Below, one piece after another: positions 36,974 through 50,677 of a stretch of DNA of 64,000 nt. A program made the translations under genes and the position numbers. The stretch comes from Vespula vulgaris (taxonomy: Eukaryota > Arthropoda > Insecta > Hymenoptera > Vespidae): NCBI RefSeq assembly GCF_905475345.1, contig NC_066595.1, forward strand, positions 2,384,001 through 2,448,000, in the 5' to 3' direction. The notes beneath the pieces were generated by a model. It searched no databases, was not told the DNA's origin, and saw only the letters and a program-made list of their open reading frames with translations. Positions within the stretch are counted from its first letter, which is position 1. Each line of letters begins with the position of its first letter.

Positions 36974-37948
36974 TACAGATACGTATCTAAAAGAAGTGAG
37001 AACCCGTTAACAAGATTTCGTCGATAGATAAGATCGATGAAAATAAAGAAAGATATTTAAGTTTTTCTGTTTAATTTTTTCTTCTTCTTTTTATTTGTAT
37101 ATTTTCATTTTTTCTTTTTTTATTTTCCATCAAATAAAATCAAAGATTTTTAATCGAGACGGCTGTTTATTCGTCGAATTTATTTTCGAGTTGATCGTTC
37201 CTTGCACGATGTTTTTTTTTTTTTCTTTCTTTTTTTAATTTCTTTTTATATTCTTCTTCTCTTTTTCTCTCTTTCTTTTTGTTTTATATTTTTTCACACG
37301 TCCAAAGCGTTTTATCGAGAAGCCGTGCGTAAATCGGTAGCTCGAGACTCAACGAGATATCGAAAGAGGAACGAAATTTTTATCGACGCTGGATCGACAG
37401 GACACGATGTTCGGCAAATACCGACTATAAATCTTGGATACGTCATCAAGCGGGTATAACGAATGTATACCTTACGAGATTCCGGCAGGTCAATTAATTA
37501 TGTTCCTTTTAACTCTCTGATCGTGAAGAAAACGTCGTCCGTGAAATATTTGCGGCTCGATTTATCGGCTTTCTTCGTCGAATTTACTCCTTGGCGAAAT
37601 ATTTTAATACGATAATATCAATATACTAGAGATCATCTTGAATTGTTAAAATATTTTTTATTTTATTTTATTTTTTTTTATTTTTTTCGATACTAATAAC
37701 CTAGGGGACAATAAAAAAAAAATTTACGATCACACACGAGCACACACAAAATCTACGAGCACACACAATGCCATTCTAAATTATGTTATAAATCAAAATA
37801 AATGATAATGAATATATCAATTATCAGAATTGGGTTATATCGACGATGATATAAGAATTATTATCTAATTATTTAATGAAGATTAAGTATTTTTCTTTTT
37901 GCGCGTATTAATACTCATTAGTCATGGCACTACTTTTAATATTCCGTT

Positions 37949-38004
<56 letters not shown>

Positions 38005-38085
38005 AAGAGAGAGAAAGAGAGAGAAAGAGTGAGAGAGAAAGAGAAAAAGAGAGAGAAAGAAAGAGAGAGAAAGAGCATCGTGTTC
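35871..38085. other. Spacer between divergent transcription units
   Basis: GT repeat at 35935-35956, AT repeat at 36929-36971, CT/TTC tracts around 36750-36800 and 37080-37290, and a GA repeat at about 37953-38000. A plus-strand frame at about 37306-37457 after ACGTCCAAAG is moderately protein-like but has no start or partner exon, so I leave it uncalled. Confidence 0.45.
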
Positions 38086-38097
38086 TGCGCATGCGCA
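38086..38097 (+). promoter_or_regulatory. NRF1/Ewg-type palindrome TGCGCATGCGCA
   Basis: A perfect match to the metazoan NRF1 (insect Erect wing) consensus, lying just past a GA-repeat and 0.6 kb upstream of the first plus-strand coding exon. It most likely marks the core promoter of the gene at 38704. Confidence 0.6.
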
Positions 38098-38703
38098 TGA
38101 TCGTCATTTGTTCCAAATTCACATCGGTTGCTATTACGATCTGTTCGGTACGTAGTTCGGTTTCCTTTATCGATGTGTTGTATTGTTCTCCTTGCCAACT
38201 AAATTGAAGTATAATTCTTGGAAAGTACAACAACGTAAATAAACAAAACACGTTGACGAATGTTAGACATAGGTCAAAAATTATTCACGTTCTTTTACAA
38301 TGTCAGTTTGGCGTAGTATATCAGAGTAATAACATGACCGTACTTAACCTGTATAATAAGATACAATCGTCAGATTTGGTGAGTGCATTGAAATTAATTT
38401 GCGCGTAATAAGTACGTAATCTTTCTTTATAACGAAGTGATACTCGTAAGGATTAAAGAGAGTGATTAAAATCAGTGTTCATTCGTTCATTGTGTTTTAT
38501 CGTTCGATTACGTCACTTAAGTCGTATTGTGTTTCGAAAAAAAAAAGAAAAGAAAGAAGGAAAATATCTCGTTAATGTGATCTGTGCATAAAATTAAAAG
38601 TGATAATCAGTGTATATCATATCATCGATATAATGATTCAGCCATCGTATCATTTCTCAAGGTGTTGTTAGTGATACTAAAATGAAATAAATTCGCAACA
38701 ATT

Positions 38704-39231
38704 ATGGATTACGAGAAGAGGGATACGAACAGGATGGATATTATGGAAAGGACGTCATCGAAGAACATCGTAAAGGGTAAGTAATTAATAAAAGGAATTA
38801 ACATTCTTTTCGTTTGTTCGCTGAATTTAACAAAAATTAAAAATCAGTATATTACTTCGAAATATGACAATTTTTAAACATTAATCATATTCGTTGTCGT
38901 AATTACAACCAATTTAGTAATAATCGATACCGACCAACAATGTCGACGTTAGTAGAATCCTGTTTTACCGATCGTTAATAGTAAATTTTAAGATAGGAAA
39001 GAATATTACATAACAGAATCAGAAAAAAAACATAATATTTAATAGAATCAAATAGGACTAAATACGATCGAATTAGACCGAATAGGATCGGATAGGATCA
39101 AATAGGATAGAATAGGACCAAATAGTATGAAATAGAACCATATAAGATTCGATATTATCAAATAAATTGGGGCTTCGTTTGAGGTTATACGTAAACATTC
39201 ATTAATGATTCACGATGAGTCTACAAATAAT

Positions 39232-39278
<47 letters not shown>

Positions 39279-39599
39279 TAAATTATGTATTTAAAATATT
39301 TAGTAGTCAGACGATAAAATTATTTCATTATCGAATTATTTGCGAATAAGTACGTAAGTAAGTAAGACGTGAAATCGATGTACATTAAGGACCCGTTATA
39401 TCTTCGTTCTTTTTCTTCTTCTCTTTTTCGTTTTTCTTTTCTTTTTTTCTTACTTGCATCTCTTTTTTTTTTTTCTTAGTCGATCTCATTTGAATATAAG
39501 CGGATTAACATAAGGAGAGAACATCGAGGGAAACGATAACTATGTACTTTCCGACACCAATGTTCCGTATAATTTGAATTGTCCTTTGTAGGAGGCATA

Positions 39600-39652
<53 letters not shown>

Positions 39653-40961
39653 GACGATCTTTAAAAAAAAGATCTGCATTTTTCGCAAGGCCAATCGGTA
39701 TTCACGACGATCCATGATACACGCTACGACGAATTTCCGATAAAATTGTTGCCGATGATTTTTTATTTATTTATCTTTTTGTCATACGTCCAATCAGAAA
39801 ATTCAACAACGCATAATCAACGCGTATCGTTTGATTGTAAACAACGCAAAATCGAATTCCCAAATCGGTTTATGATCGAGATAAGAAAAGTCCCAAACGA
39901 ATGGATGACTGCGAATGAAAAATTGAAAACGTTGATTTGAAAGTGTTTACATAGAATTTTTCTATCATTGAATTTATCAGCGAATCATCGAATCGTTTTA
40001 TTCGTATGCGTATAGTAAATAATCGAGGAACTACTCCTTGGACATTTTAAATATCGTTTTATTTGTCGATACACTGAGAAATATATCGTAGATGCTGCAA
40101 GAAAATAGTTTTATCGATTTACGAATCTATGTACTAAATTATTTTTCCTTTCTTTTTCTTCTTTTTAATCGATTTAATATCAATGAAAAAAATAAAGGAG
40201 AAGTGTATTACAGAAACGAGTATGAATATTTTATAGATACAGTTAGATATACTTTTTGTCGTTAATTATTAATTATTCATTCGATTAAATAATTCAGTAC
40301 AATTGATTTTACATATTATCGACTATATGCGATAAATGAAGAAAAAAAAAAAGAAAAAAAAAGAAACTTAGGTAAGAGAATTCAAGGAGATCGATAACCC
40401 TTGAAAAAAAGGAACACCAGAAACGAATTCTTTCGAGAGAAAGAAGACACGCGCACAGACACACGTACAAACAGCAAACAAACAAACACACAGACACAGA
40501 AAGAAAAAAGATAAAGAGTGAGAAGAAGAGTGAAAGGGGTGAGTCGAAAAAACATAAGGCCGTGTGGATCGTGTTATTTTGATAGGCAAAAAACCGGAAT
40601 ATGCATACCAACTCAGGGAATTCCAACTCGAAATTCTATTTTCGTCTAACGTAAACTGTCGCGTATTTCAGACCGTTTCGTTTCTGCCAAAGACAGAGAG
40701 ACCCAAGGGAGAAAGTAAAGAAAGAGAGAAAAAATAAAAAAAGTCAAAAAAAAGAGAATAAAAGAAGGAGACAGAAACATGGAGAAAGAGGGAAAGAAAG
40801 AGAGAGAGAGAGAGAGAGAAAGAAAGAAAGATGTTGATCTGTAAAAAAAAAAAAAAAAATAAAAAGAAAAACAGACAGAGAACCATGTTCGAAAGACCTA
40901 ATCGTGTTCGCTAAAAGAAGGGAGAGAAGGGTTATTAACACTATTTCCATGGTGGTCATCT

Positions 40962-40995
<34 letters not shown>

Positions 40996-41717
40996 AGATG
41001 TCCAGGTTACGTCTCTCTCATGGCATTGGCCATTCTCGATACGCAGAATCGAAACTTTGGACTATTTATAGAAGAACCTGGGGGTCAAAAAAGATCCAAG
41101 ATTTCGAGCATGCTATAAAAGATCCTCATCCTACGTCTCCCCCTTCTCTCTCCACCCCGCCCACTCTCAACTCTAGCCCAGAAGTGAAAAATGAATTGGA
41201 TGAATGACTCGAAGAGAGAGACAGAGAAAGAAAGGGAGAGGGAGTATTTTTTCTTTTTCTCTCCCTCAAAGAAAGAAAAAAAAGAAAAAAAAAAGAGAGA
41301 AAATAAAAAAGAAAAAGGAAAAGAAATCACGCTTTGTTTTCTTTTCTTCCATTTTTTATCGTCTAACAAGCCGAATCATATTTTCGAAGGAATATTAAAG
41401 TGGAAAGGGATTTGCATTGAAGAAGTTTATTAACTCTATAAAAGTTTATTCACGTCTACGATTTTTTTTTGTTTCTTTTCGTCTTTCCGTCTTTGTGATT
41501 TAACTACTTCATTGTTATATATATAGTTAATTATGATTTTACGCGAGTATAATAAATTTTTATTGGACTGCACATAAAATGCAATCTCTCTCTCTCTCTA
41601 TTTTTTGTGTTTCTCTTTCTATCTTTCTTTGTCTCTTTTATAGATATAGAAATAATTGTTTGTTCTTTTTCTTTTTCTTTTTAAATGTCTATGTGACAAT
41701 AAATTTTTATGGTTTAT

Positions 41718-41801
<84 letters not shown>

Positions 41802-43914
41802 CTTATCTCTATATCTGTACTTCTCTCTCTCTCTTTCTTTCTCTCTCTCTCTGTCTCTGTCTCTGTCTCTGTCTCTGTCTCTGTCTCTTGCTGTCTTTCT
41901 CTACTGGAAGATCGTGAATCAACAAGAGCTCGCGACCTCGAAAGGCGAGTCTCCCGAAAGGCGCGATTCGTCGGGCGCGATATCGCGTGCGAGCGTTCAA
42001 GACGAAGGAAAAATCGTGCTGAGACGCCAACGCCTCTCCTCCTTACATTCCGAAGTTAAACACGATATCGATGATTCAAAGTCGGGCTGTGTTTTCGTAA
42101 CACCACCGAGTAATTTAAACTCACCATCGTTCTTTTACTTCCGTTTTTGTATCCGGAAAGTAGACAGAAAGAAACTATATCATTTTTTCTCTCTCCCTCT
42201 CTTTATTTCTATTTCTATCTCTATCTCTATCTTTCTCTCTCTCTCTTTCTCTCTCTCTCTGTCTTTTTATTTCTTTCTGTCTCTCTTTTCATCATCCATG
42301 TTCGACTCAATAATTTACAGCTTCGTTCGACTGGTATGATTAAAATCATTCGAGTAAACAAGGAGTATATAAAAAGTTGCAAACGTGCTCAACGCAAAAG
42401 GAATTTTATTATAAAGTTATAAATATTAATTTCTTTCGATGATGATTAGTTAAAAAAAAGGGGAAACAGAATATCAATATGTTCTTTGATATATATACTT
42501 TTTTTTTAAATCTTGTAACAATATATTTAAAGAATTGAAGAATCTTCGAAACATTTCGAACGATAAATGAATATAAAAGTATATATTTGAAAAAACTCTT
42601 GGATCCATACCTTTCATTCGTCCAAATTTCAGATGAACGATTAATAACGTTATCGCGAATAAATATATAAAATTATTCGAATATTTGCAATGTTATAGAA
42701 AGAAAGAAATAATTGCATCGAATCGTTCGATTCAACGAAATTTGCTGAACCTTTTCGTAAACGATAGATATGGTAAATAAATTCGTATAGTATTTTTTCT
42801 GTTTAAAGATACGAAAGAAACGAAGAAGACGAGAAAGTAAATGAGAAAGATAGGGAGAGAAAAAAGAAGAGAAACGATTGGATACGAGGCGGTCGACACT
42901 TTTCATCGTCGACGTTTTTCGTGCCAGTATGTGTAAGACGGTAGCCGAGCATGGTTTCGAGATTGACATTAAGATTATAAGAAAAGGAGCACACACAGTA
43001 GTGGCCAGTAGTGGTTCGTGTGTCGACGAGCTCGTTCCTCTGCTTTTGCTCTTTCTCTGTCTCTCTTTTTCTATCTTGCGTGTACAAAAAAAAGAAAAAA
43101 AAAATAAAGAAAAAAAAATGAAGAAAACAAAACTCTCTCTCTTCCTTTCTTAAGAATGTGTTTTATGCTGTGCATGACCTTTTCCATTATTTTGACCTAT
43201 CGACTCGACACGGTTGCATCGATGTATTAAATGTTTGTTTTTTTTCTGTCTCTCTTTCTCTCTCTCTCTTTCTTTCTCTCTTTCTTTCTCTCTTTCTCGT
43301 CTGATATATTTATTTTTAAAAAAAGGCGTAATTAGTTTATTAATAAGCTACGTTATGTTTTGTCGTATTATTCTTTTTTTTTTTTTTGGGGAAAACTATT
43401 TTAAGTATCCACCTACATACCATATTTTTGTTATTATTTTGTACGTTTACACTTCGTCTTCATCTTTTCCTTTTTCTTTTTTTTTTTTTTGTAATAAAGT
43501 ATTTCTTTATTAATCTTGCAACAGGTTATTACAATAATAGTAATAGTAATAATTTATATAAATCGTAAATTGAATTGTTCAAGTGGACTGAATGAAAGAT
43601 CATTGACAAGGTTTTGAAAAAGAATATGAATAAAAGATCGAGGATGGAAATTATTTAATTATATAATTTTCTTTTCTTTTTCTTTTTTTTTTTTCTTTCT
43701 TTTCACAGAGTTTCGAAATTTCCGACAAAAAGTAAGATCGATAGATCACTCGGTAATTAGTACGAGCGGTGGTATTAAAGAATCGGAGTCTATCCCACGC
43801 GCGCATTTTCGTTCGAACTTTATTATTCCTGATACAACGATATCTTTCGATCGTAATTTATTTACCGATCAAAAGGGTGGCGCGAAACTTTCGGTGAAAA
43901 TTTACGATACGTGA
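38704..43914 (+). CDS. Unrecognised three-exon gene, about 153 aa
   Basis: Exon 1, 38704-38776, begins ATG GAT TAC GAG AAG, encodes a charged N-terminus ending SSKNIVK and stops at donor G/GTAAGT. Exon 2, 41927-42109, is 183 nt (divisible by 3), phase 1 in and out, hydrophilic and Ser/Arg/Glu-rich (SKGESPERRDSS, LRRQRLSSLHSEVK, DIDDSKSG); its acceptor CAACAAG follows a long pyrimidine tract but is not the first AG, and its donor GTAATT is weak. Exon 3, 43709-43914, has an excellent acceptor (TTTCTTTTCACAG) and 67 open codons (FRNFRQKVRSIDHS, RSNFIIPDTTISFDRN) to TGA. All phases agree with or without exon 2, so it could be a cassette exon. No signal peptide, membrane segment or known domain; probably an intracellular, largely disordered protein. 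An alternative donor at 43894 (phase 0) could join the exon at 45329. Confidence 0.5.
38777..41926 (+). other. Large first intron with repeats
   Basis: Contains a degenerate 10-bp AATAGGATCA-like repeat (about 39040-39160), an AT repeat (39235-39273), GA repeats (39600-39650 and 40800-40820), and a compound microsatellite at 41719-41887 made of CT, CTAT and TCTGTC units that feeds directly into the polypyrimidine tract of exon 2. Confidence 0.6.
40998..41207 (+). CDS. Candidate alternative exon or small ORF, 69 aa
   Basis: An ATG lies directly after CTCTTTCTCTCTCAG, a strong acceptor-like sequence, and opens 69 codons of mixed composition (MSRLRLSHGIGHSRYAESK, DPHPTSPPSLSTPP) to a TGA. It lies within the first intron of the 38704 gene. 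In the phase required by that gene's exon 1 it would stop after about 24 codons, so it is not simply an extra coding exon; an alternative start after an untranslated exon is possible. The CT repeat upstream could also mimic an acceptor by chance. Confidence 0.25.
   Translation: MSRLRLSHGIGHSRYAESKLWTIYRRTWGSKKIQDFEHAIKDPHPTSPPSLSTPPTLNSSPEVKNELDE
42110..43708 (+). other. Second intron of the unrecognised gene
   Basis: CT/TC-rich tracts (about 42190-42290 and 43240-43300), poly-A/T runs and a more complex segment at 42870-43070 with open frames on both strands but no splice or start support. The intron ends in a 30-nt T/C tract. Confidence 0.5.
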
Positions 43915-45328
43915 TAAAATGCTAATATGCATTACGGTCTGTCGCAAAGAAGAAAAAAAAAAGAAAAAAAAAATGAGAGAGAGATATTTCGTTTTCGCTA
44001 ATGTATAATATAAATATAACAGAGACTGAAAAATATATGTATATATGTATGTATGTATGTATGTATATGAAAATGAGATCGAAAAAAAATAATCGTAATG
44101 ATCGAATAATTATTTGTCTGCAAGTAGTACGAATATAAAATTTATTATCAGAAAATAGTTGAGCAATTTAAAAAAATCAATTATTCAAATTATTATCTGC
44201 AAAATTCGAAGGACATAGGAAAATTTGAAATATAAAAGATTAATAATACATTTAATAATAATGATATTGTTGGAGAAAATGTTTGAGCGTCGTCGTTATT
44301 CTCGATTCTTGTCGAGTTTATCGACCTCTCGATCGGGACCCGTTACACCATTTTTTCGATGCTTTTCTCAGATTCCAAGGTTCGGGAATCACGGATGAAA
44401 GAAGAATATTGAGCGTGACCAACGATCGAATTCGATGATTCATTCTGAAAAGACACACGAGATATCGTTTCCATTAACCCAAAGAATGAAGCATTGGGAC
44501 AATTTTATGCGTCTTTATTTCTTTTTTCGAAACTTGACACCGATATTTTCGTGACATTGAATATCAAATTGCTTTACGTTAGAAATCGATGATATGCCTT
44601 TTTGAAAATGAATTAATCCGATGATTTCATCGTGGTTTCCAAATTTCGATCGAAGTTGCATATAATTTTGACGAAACGACGTTATGAAACGAATTTTCGA
44701 AAATTTATTTCATTATCTCATTTCTAATTACTGACTGACATCATTAAAAATATATAAAATATAAAGCTACGAAATATTATTTAAAAATTGATAACTAAAT
44801 TGTATCCGACGTTTATCTTGTTTCAAATTAAAAATTGTGACAATACGATATAAATATAAAATACAATATATGAAATATAAAGCAACGAAATAATATCATA
44901 AAACAGATTTACGAATACAACAGACAAAATTTTATTATGATAATGTTAGTTTTATCTATACCAATTATATTAATTAATTATATATAATTATATTATATAA
45001 ATAATAATTGATTTATCTATCTATATTAACATTAATACAGAGATATAATATAACGTACATGTATATATTTACATATACATATACATATACATATATATAT
45101 CACAAAATTTCTTAGTAATGTCGTGTTCCTGTTCTTATCAGTTTTCTTTGAAGAGTCCTACTAGAAAAATTAAATAAATAAATAAAAATCTATTATTCAA
45201 AGAGATTTGATCGAAAGAGAAGTTCGATCAGTAATCCAGGTCGTGTCGAATTCCTTGGAAATAAAGTTACGCTTTAGTCTCTTTAACCGAGTCTCTCTCT
45301 CTCTCTCTCTCTCTCTTTTTCTTGATAG

Positions 45329-45511
45329 TCTGCTACCAAGCATGGTAGATACAAAGAAAGGAAGCCAGAGAGAAAAAAGAGAGAAAGAGATTTACGACGA
45401 ATTCGTGCTCGTATTATCGTGCGAGCAGCTATAGCAACAGGAGCAGCAGCACTTGCTCGCGTGATGCACCGGCCACCGTTGCACATCGAATGCATTCGAG
45501 ATGCACCGTAG
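45329..45511 (+). CDS. Candidate terminal exon, basic 60-codon frame
   Basis: A long CT tract and CTTGATAG form a strong acceptor, after which one frame (phase 0) is open for 60 codons to TAG. It reads very basic (KHGRYKERKPERKKRERD, RRIRARIIVRAA) and then alanine-rich. It could be an alternative 3' end of the 38704 gene via the phase-0 donor at 43894, or a chance frame. The minus strand here has its own frame and a GTAAGT donor at about 45553, which weakens the call. Confidence 0.25.
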   Translation, partial: SATKHGRYKERKPERKKRERDLRRIRARIIVRAAIATGAAALARVMHRPPLHIECIRDAP

Positions 45512-47684
45512 TTCGGATGAGAGAACGATAATACTGCTATGTATACTTACTTTACGATAATTGGATCGTGAGTTTTCGGCCTTTGTGAAACTCTCGATCA
45601 ATTTTATACAAAATATTGTTTATTTATTTAAAAAGTTGAGAAGAGAGAAAGAGAGAGAAAAAATTTATTGAATAAATCGATGCAACAATATCGTCGAGTG
45701 ATTATATCGGATATTAATATTAATAAATATATAATAATAAATATTTATATATATTTATAAGTAGAGATTATATAAGATGATAGTATATATATATAATCTA
45801 TAATTAATTATAATATGTAATATATAAAATATATTATATAATGATAGAGATAAAAAAAAAAAGTAGTTTCGTAAAAACATGTTCTCTATATAATTTTTTT
45901 TTCTTTTAATTCCAGTACAGTTCTTCATTTTCATATTTAAAATTAACACAATGCAGATCTTTCATAATTTACTTTTTTTTTAGTTCGTTCTTTTCTCTTT
46001 TTCTTTTCTCTCTCTTTTTTTTTTTTTTTTTATTCGATCAAACGAGTTTAGGAAACAAGATCGTTAAAATTTCTTTTGTTGAGATAACGACAGGGCGATA
46101 TCACGATGGAAATTTAGTCTTACGATTGGAATTATCTCAGCAGGGAATAATTAAAATCGAGTTAAAGATTAACATGGGAAACTGAAGAATTTTTGTATAT
46201 GTTCGCTCGATCTTAGCGATCAGTGGCATCTTCGTTCAAATTTATTTCTATAATAGATGTTATTACAAATCGACTGATCGTACAATTTATTATTCTCTTT
46301 TTATTTTTCCTTCAAATTTTATTAATACGTTAAAACGACAAGACTTTATCTGTCCCGGGGATAATATATTAATTAAAAATTCATATTCGCGATGTATAAT
46401 AATGAGAGACAATTTATGATTAGGAGTTGAAAAAAGAAAAGGAGAGAGAAAAAAAGTTCAAAACGACAAAAAATTTTTGAATGACATCGTCCTTGTGTTG
46501 GTTAGTGGAATTTAATTAAAAGCATGATTAAAAAACATCCAAGTTCTCTTTCTATTCTCGAAAAATTCGAAGAGAAAGAAACGATACGTTTAGCAAATAT
46601 ATGTATATATACACACGCATACGCGTACACACGTTACATTATAGAGTTATATTTAGATGTTTCAATCGAAATACACTCACAGTGTATAATATATAATTTA
46701 TTCAATTTTAATATGATTTTTTTATCGAGTTAATTAATATTAATTAATATAAAAAATTTTGTGAATAGTATTACGAAAAAAAAAAAAAAGAATTGTTTCT
46801 TCACGAAATCGACTTTAAAGTTTATAGTACATTTTCAACGTGAAAATGTTGTAAAAGTATCGAACAATGCGACGAGATAATGCTTAGGACATAGTTGACC
46901 TCCGATATATGTAAGTCACCCATGCAAGTCCCTCGAGAGAATTCTTGCCGAGGATTTCGAGGAGAACTCGCAGAACGCAGAAGCCGCTAAAGAAACGTTC
47001 GAGTAATGCAGTCGAAGGGAAAATTTAGCGGCCATCGTGAGTCTTTATATGTACGTATATATGTATATATATATGTACGTATATGTGTATGTTTATGTGT
47101 ATGTGTCAATGTACGCGTGAGAAAGATAAAACGATTCGAAAGAGTGGAGAATGCAAAGAAAAATCATGACTCGTTATTTTCACACGGTATAAATCGCATC
47201 AAAATTCAGGATTAGACTATTCAAGTTTGATCGTTCGAGTTAATTAATCTAATTAATTACGAATGGAAATGATATTGATCGAATGGTTTATCGAAGTTTG
47301 TATCGTACGAAAGAAATTATTTATAGTTGGGAACAATTTTTTTTTTTTTTTACTTTTATTTTTATTTTTATTTTTTTTTTTTACGATGAACACTTCAAAA
47401 ATTTTTATACACGTTCACACATATTTTCGTACTATAATATATTCTTTTAAATATACATATATATTTTTTTTTAGATCTAACTGAGATAGAACAAAACTGG
47501 TATCACAGAGTATGTTAAAGTGTCACGTTAGTAGCAGATAGATGTTCTATATCCTATAAATAGATAAACATAGTACGAACTATTTCGAATACAATACCTA
47601 GTTCGATAAGATTGTAGATATTCGACGAACGGTATACGCTTATGTATTTCATAATATATCTCTCTCTCGCATACATAAGTAAAT

Positions 47685-47738
<54 letters not shown>

Positions 47739-49021
47739 TTGGAGTTTCAGAATGTTTCCAATGTCGCATAAGATTTTAATAATCTTCGTTCGCACATTAT
47801 TATAAAGTCGCGCGATAACGTTACGCGGACGATCCTTCCGTAACTTCGTGAAGATTATTACCAATTTGCTTTTTCTTCTTGTCTCTTTTACGTTTTTTTT
47901 TTCTTCATTCTTTTTTCTTTTTTTTTTTACTTTATTTTATTTCATTTTATTTCTTTTTTCTCTCTCAGACAGGTACAATTTGCTAAAATATCAAAAGAGA
48001 TTACCGTTTCTCGTCGTTAAATCGATTCGACAATTTGTTACATTGTACTTCCTGTTGTTATCGTCGGCCATTTCGTGCGTTAAAAAACATTAAATAAATG
48101 AATGGCCAAGTGAAAGAACTCGTTTTGTAATTTTGTCCTTTTTTTTTCTCGCTCTTTCTTTTCATTTTTTCTTTTCTTTTTCATGAGAGACGAGTCACCG
48201 CAAATCGTTAAATCGCATTTATTTCTTTCTCTTTATCTCTCTCTTTCTCTCTCTCTCTCTCTCTTTTTTTCCTTTCATTTATCGTACACTCACGTAAACT
48301 TGCATCTTTACAAGAATAATTTGTAAATAACGAATATCGTTGTTTCGCGTCGTTAAATCGATTCGATAATTTCAATAAGTTACATACATCGTATTTACTT
48401 TTATTATCGCTAACTGCATGTACTTAACTATTTCATTTTATACAAATGAATTTTCATTCGTGATATTTTCTGATTGAAAGAGAGAAGACATCATGAATTG
48501 TTGAATCACAATTTTATTATATATATATTTATATTTATTTCTTTCTCTAGCTCGTAGAATCGCGTTAATTTTGTGCGCGAGAGAGAAAGACGCAAAGTCG
48601 AGAAAGAGATAGAGAAAAAGAAAGAGAAAAAGAAAGAGATAGAGGGAGAAAGAGAAAGATATATATTTGTAGAGGGGTGGGAGGGGAAAGAAAAAGTGGA
48701 TCCTTGCATTCTTCGACATCGGGCGAAGGTCGTGTGCGTGCGAACGTGAGATCGGCAAGGTCGGTTATTCATCCCCGCTGAGTTGCACAAGGATTTTGTT
48801 AAATCCGATTGCGATTTTCTTATGTTAGTCATTCCTCTAAGTCTATGGTTTCATTACGTCGACGGAACTTTCGGTTCGAGCGAATATGAGAGCGCGTGGA
48901 TCTTTTTTTCTTTTTTTCTTCCCTCCCGTTTCAAAACGAGATGAGAATCGTCGTCGATGAGAATCTGTTTTTTCTTTACGGCTCTTAACAGCATGATTCT
49001 TCAATGAATTGGAAATTCCGT

Positions 49022-49022
<1 letters not shown>

Positions 49023-49065
<43 letters not shown>
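49023..49065. repeat. Poly-T run of 43 nt
   Basis: Uninterrupted homopolymer. Its length is unreliable in any assembly. Confidence 0.9.
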
Positions 49066-49069
<4 letters not shown>

Positions 49070-50008
49070 CATTGGATAAATTCAAACGAGCATGTCGGCG
49101 AACGAATTAGCGGGAAATATATGCGGGGATTTAATATAAATGCAATGCAATTTATTAGGTAATAAGAATATTTCATTTTTTTTTTTTTTTGGCGGGAAGT
49201 ATTTTTTTTCTTTCGTTCGAAAATTGCTTTTGAAGTGTATGGATAGGTAGATAGATATAAAAAGAAGAAAAGAAAGATTCTCTATCGGATTTGGATCGGA
49301 ATGTGTAAGAAAAACGAATCGAACCTTCCTGTTGTTGAAAGAGGCAAGTTAATTTTTGGACGAATGAAGTAAGAAAAAAAAAAAGATCGAAGAAAGAGAA
49401 AAAAAAAGAAGATTAGAATTCGAAAGAAATCAAACGAGTGAACGGAATTTTCAATCGTGAAAGAAAATTGATTGTAGGAGTGACGAGATTAAAAGCTAGA
49501 AAAAAGAAAAAAAAATGGGAAAAAAGCAAGTGCGTTCACGATTTAGATTCGAAAGCGAGCGAAGCGAAATGATTTCGATCTTTCAATGAAAATGAAAGAT
49601 TACGATTAATTGAAAGTGACGAAAGGGATGTTAGCGTCGTAAGATCGAAAGATATTATTTCAAAAGAAAAAAGAAAAGGAAAAAAGAAAAGACTTTATTC
49701 GTAGAATTCGTGTAGAGTAGACTCGAACGTAATTCGGTAAACTCATGATCAAAGGAATTCGTAATTGAAGTATCTGAGAAATAGAAGAATGAAAAATAAT
49801 GGCAAAGAAGTTTAAGGGCACGTGCCAGGTATTCTCAGAACGCAGCGAGGTTTTATAGGGCATCTGCGTATGCATTGTGACCTTCGTTTGCCCGTAACGA
49901 GTCGCTATGCGCTTAATTAACGTGCTTTGATACAGCGGCCTTTTTGCAAGCTCGTAAAACGACACACACAAACGTATATATAGACATATACATACACTTA
50001 CTGTCTTA

Positions 50009-50040
<32 letters not shown>

Positions 50041-50677
50041 GTCTCTTTTTCTAGCATATCGAAATCCGGGTAGGCAGAAGACGGCACGGTGAACAACGCA
50101 AATTTTATCGTTAATCCGAAAGATTCAACGAAGACAAACGAATCGAGCGAAATATTTTATTATTTATTTTTCCAAGGATCGACGAGGTTTAGAGAGGAAA
50201 AAAAAAGAAAGGAATTTAATAATCCTTTCGTTGCGCAAAAAAAAAAAATAAAAGAAAAAGAAAAAGAAATCGAAATCGGGGGAAAGGAGAAAAAGTGGCG
50301 GGTGACGATGTGACGTCACAAGGACGAGAGATGACGCATGAATCGTCCAAGTACGAAGGGGCTGCGATATTGCGACGAATTTCATTAAATTTGCTACATT
50401 CTCGATAGATAAAAGGTTGAAGCAAGAGAGAACAAGAGATAGGTATATAGAGATAAGTGAATAAGACAGAAACGGCGATAGAGACGAGGATAGAGACGAT
50501 GACGGAGAGGGGAGTGAGAAAGAGCGAGAGAGAGAGAGAGAGAGAGAGGGAGGAAAGAAGGGAGAGGGAGGGAGTAGACTAACACGAGAATCTCTAAGAA
50601 GGTGGAAGGGGTGGGGGGAGGGAACGAATCAGCTGTGAGAGCGGCGTGGCGCCGTATGCCGCGACTCTTACCCGCTG

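Larger units (their letters stand above)
43915..50677. other. Intergenic or 3' region, no confident gene
   Basis: AT-rich sequence with GATA/TATG repeats near 44045, GA at about 47691-47735, CT at 48237-48262 and 50008-50036, a 43-nt poly-T at 49023-49065 and many AAG tracts. A balanced-composition patch at about 46880-47040 is open in several frames on both strands, so it looks like a conserved non-coding or promoter segment. Another at 49800-49975 holds a minus-strand frame of 103 codons that I do not trust. Confidence 0.4.

Noticed and set aside
36576..37010. 144-codon plus-strand frame
   Set aside because: Its second half is a Tyr-Ile repeat from a TA microsatellite. No splice, start context or domain supports it.
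37953..38080. Ser/Leu-rich and Arg/Glu-rich open frames
   Set aside because: They are translations of a GA/CT microsatellite. The same applies to frames at 22.9, 27.2, 39.6, 41.7, 47.7, 52.0, 55.2 and 56.6 kb.
48843..49176. Poly-lysine minus-strand frames
   Set aside because: Created by the 43-nt poly-T run.
49660..49971. 103-codon minus-strand frame
   Set aside because: Ends in a Phe-rich low-complexity run; no promoter, splice sites or domain. Not supported as a gene.
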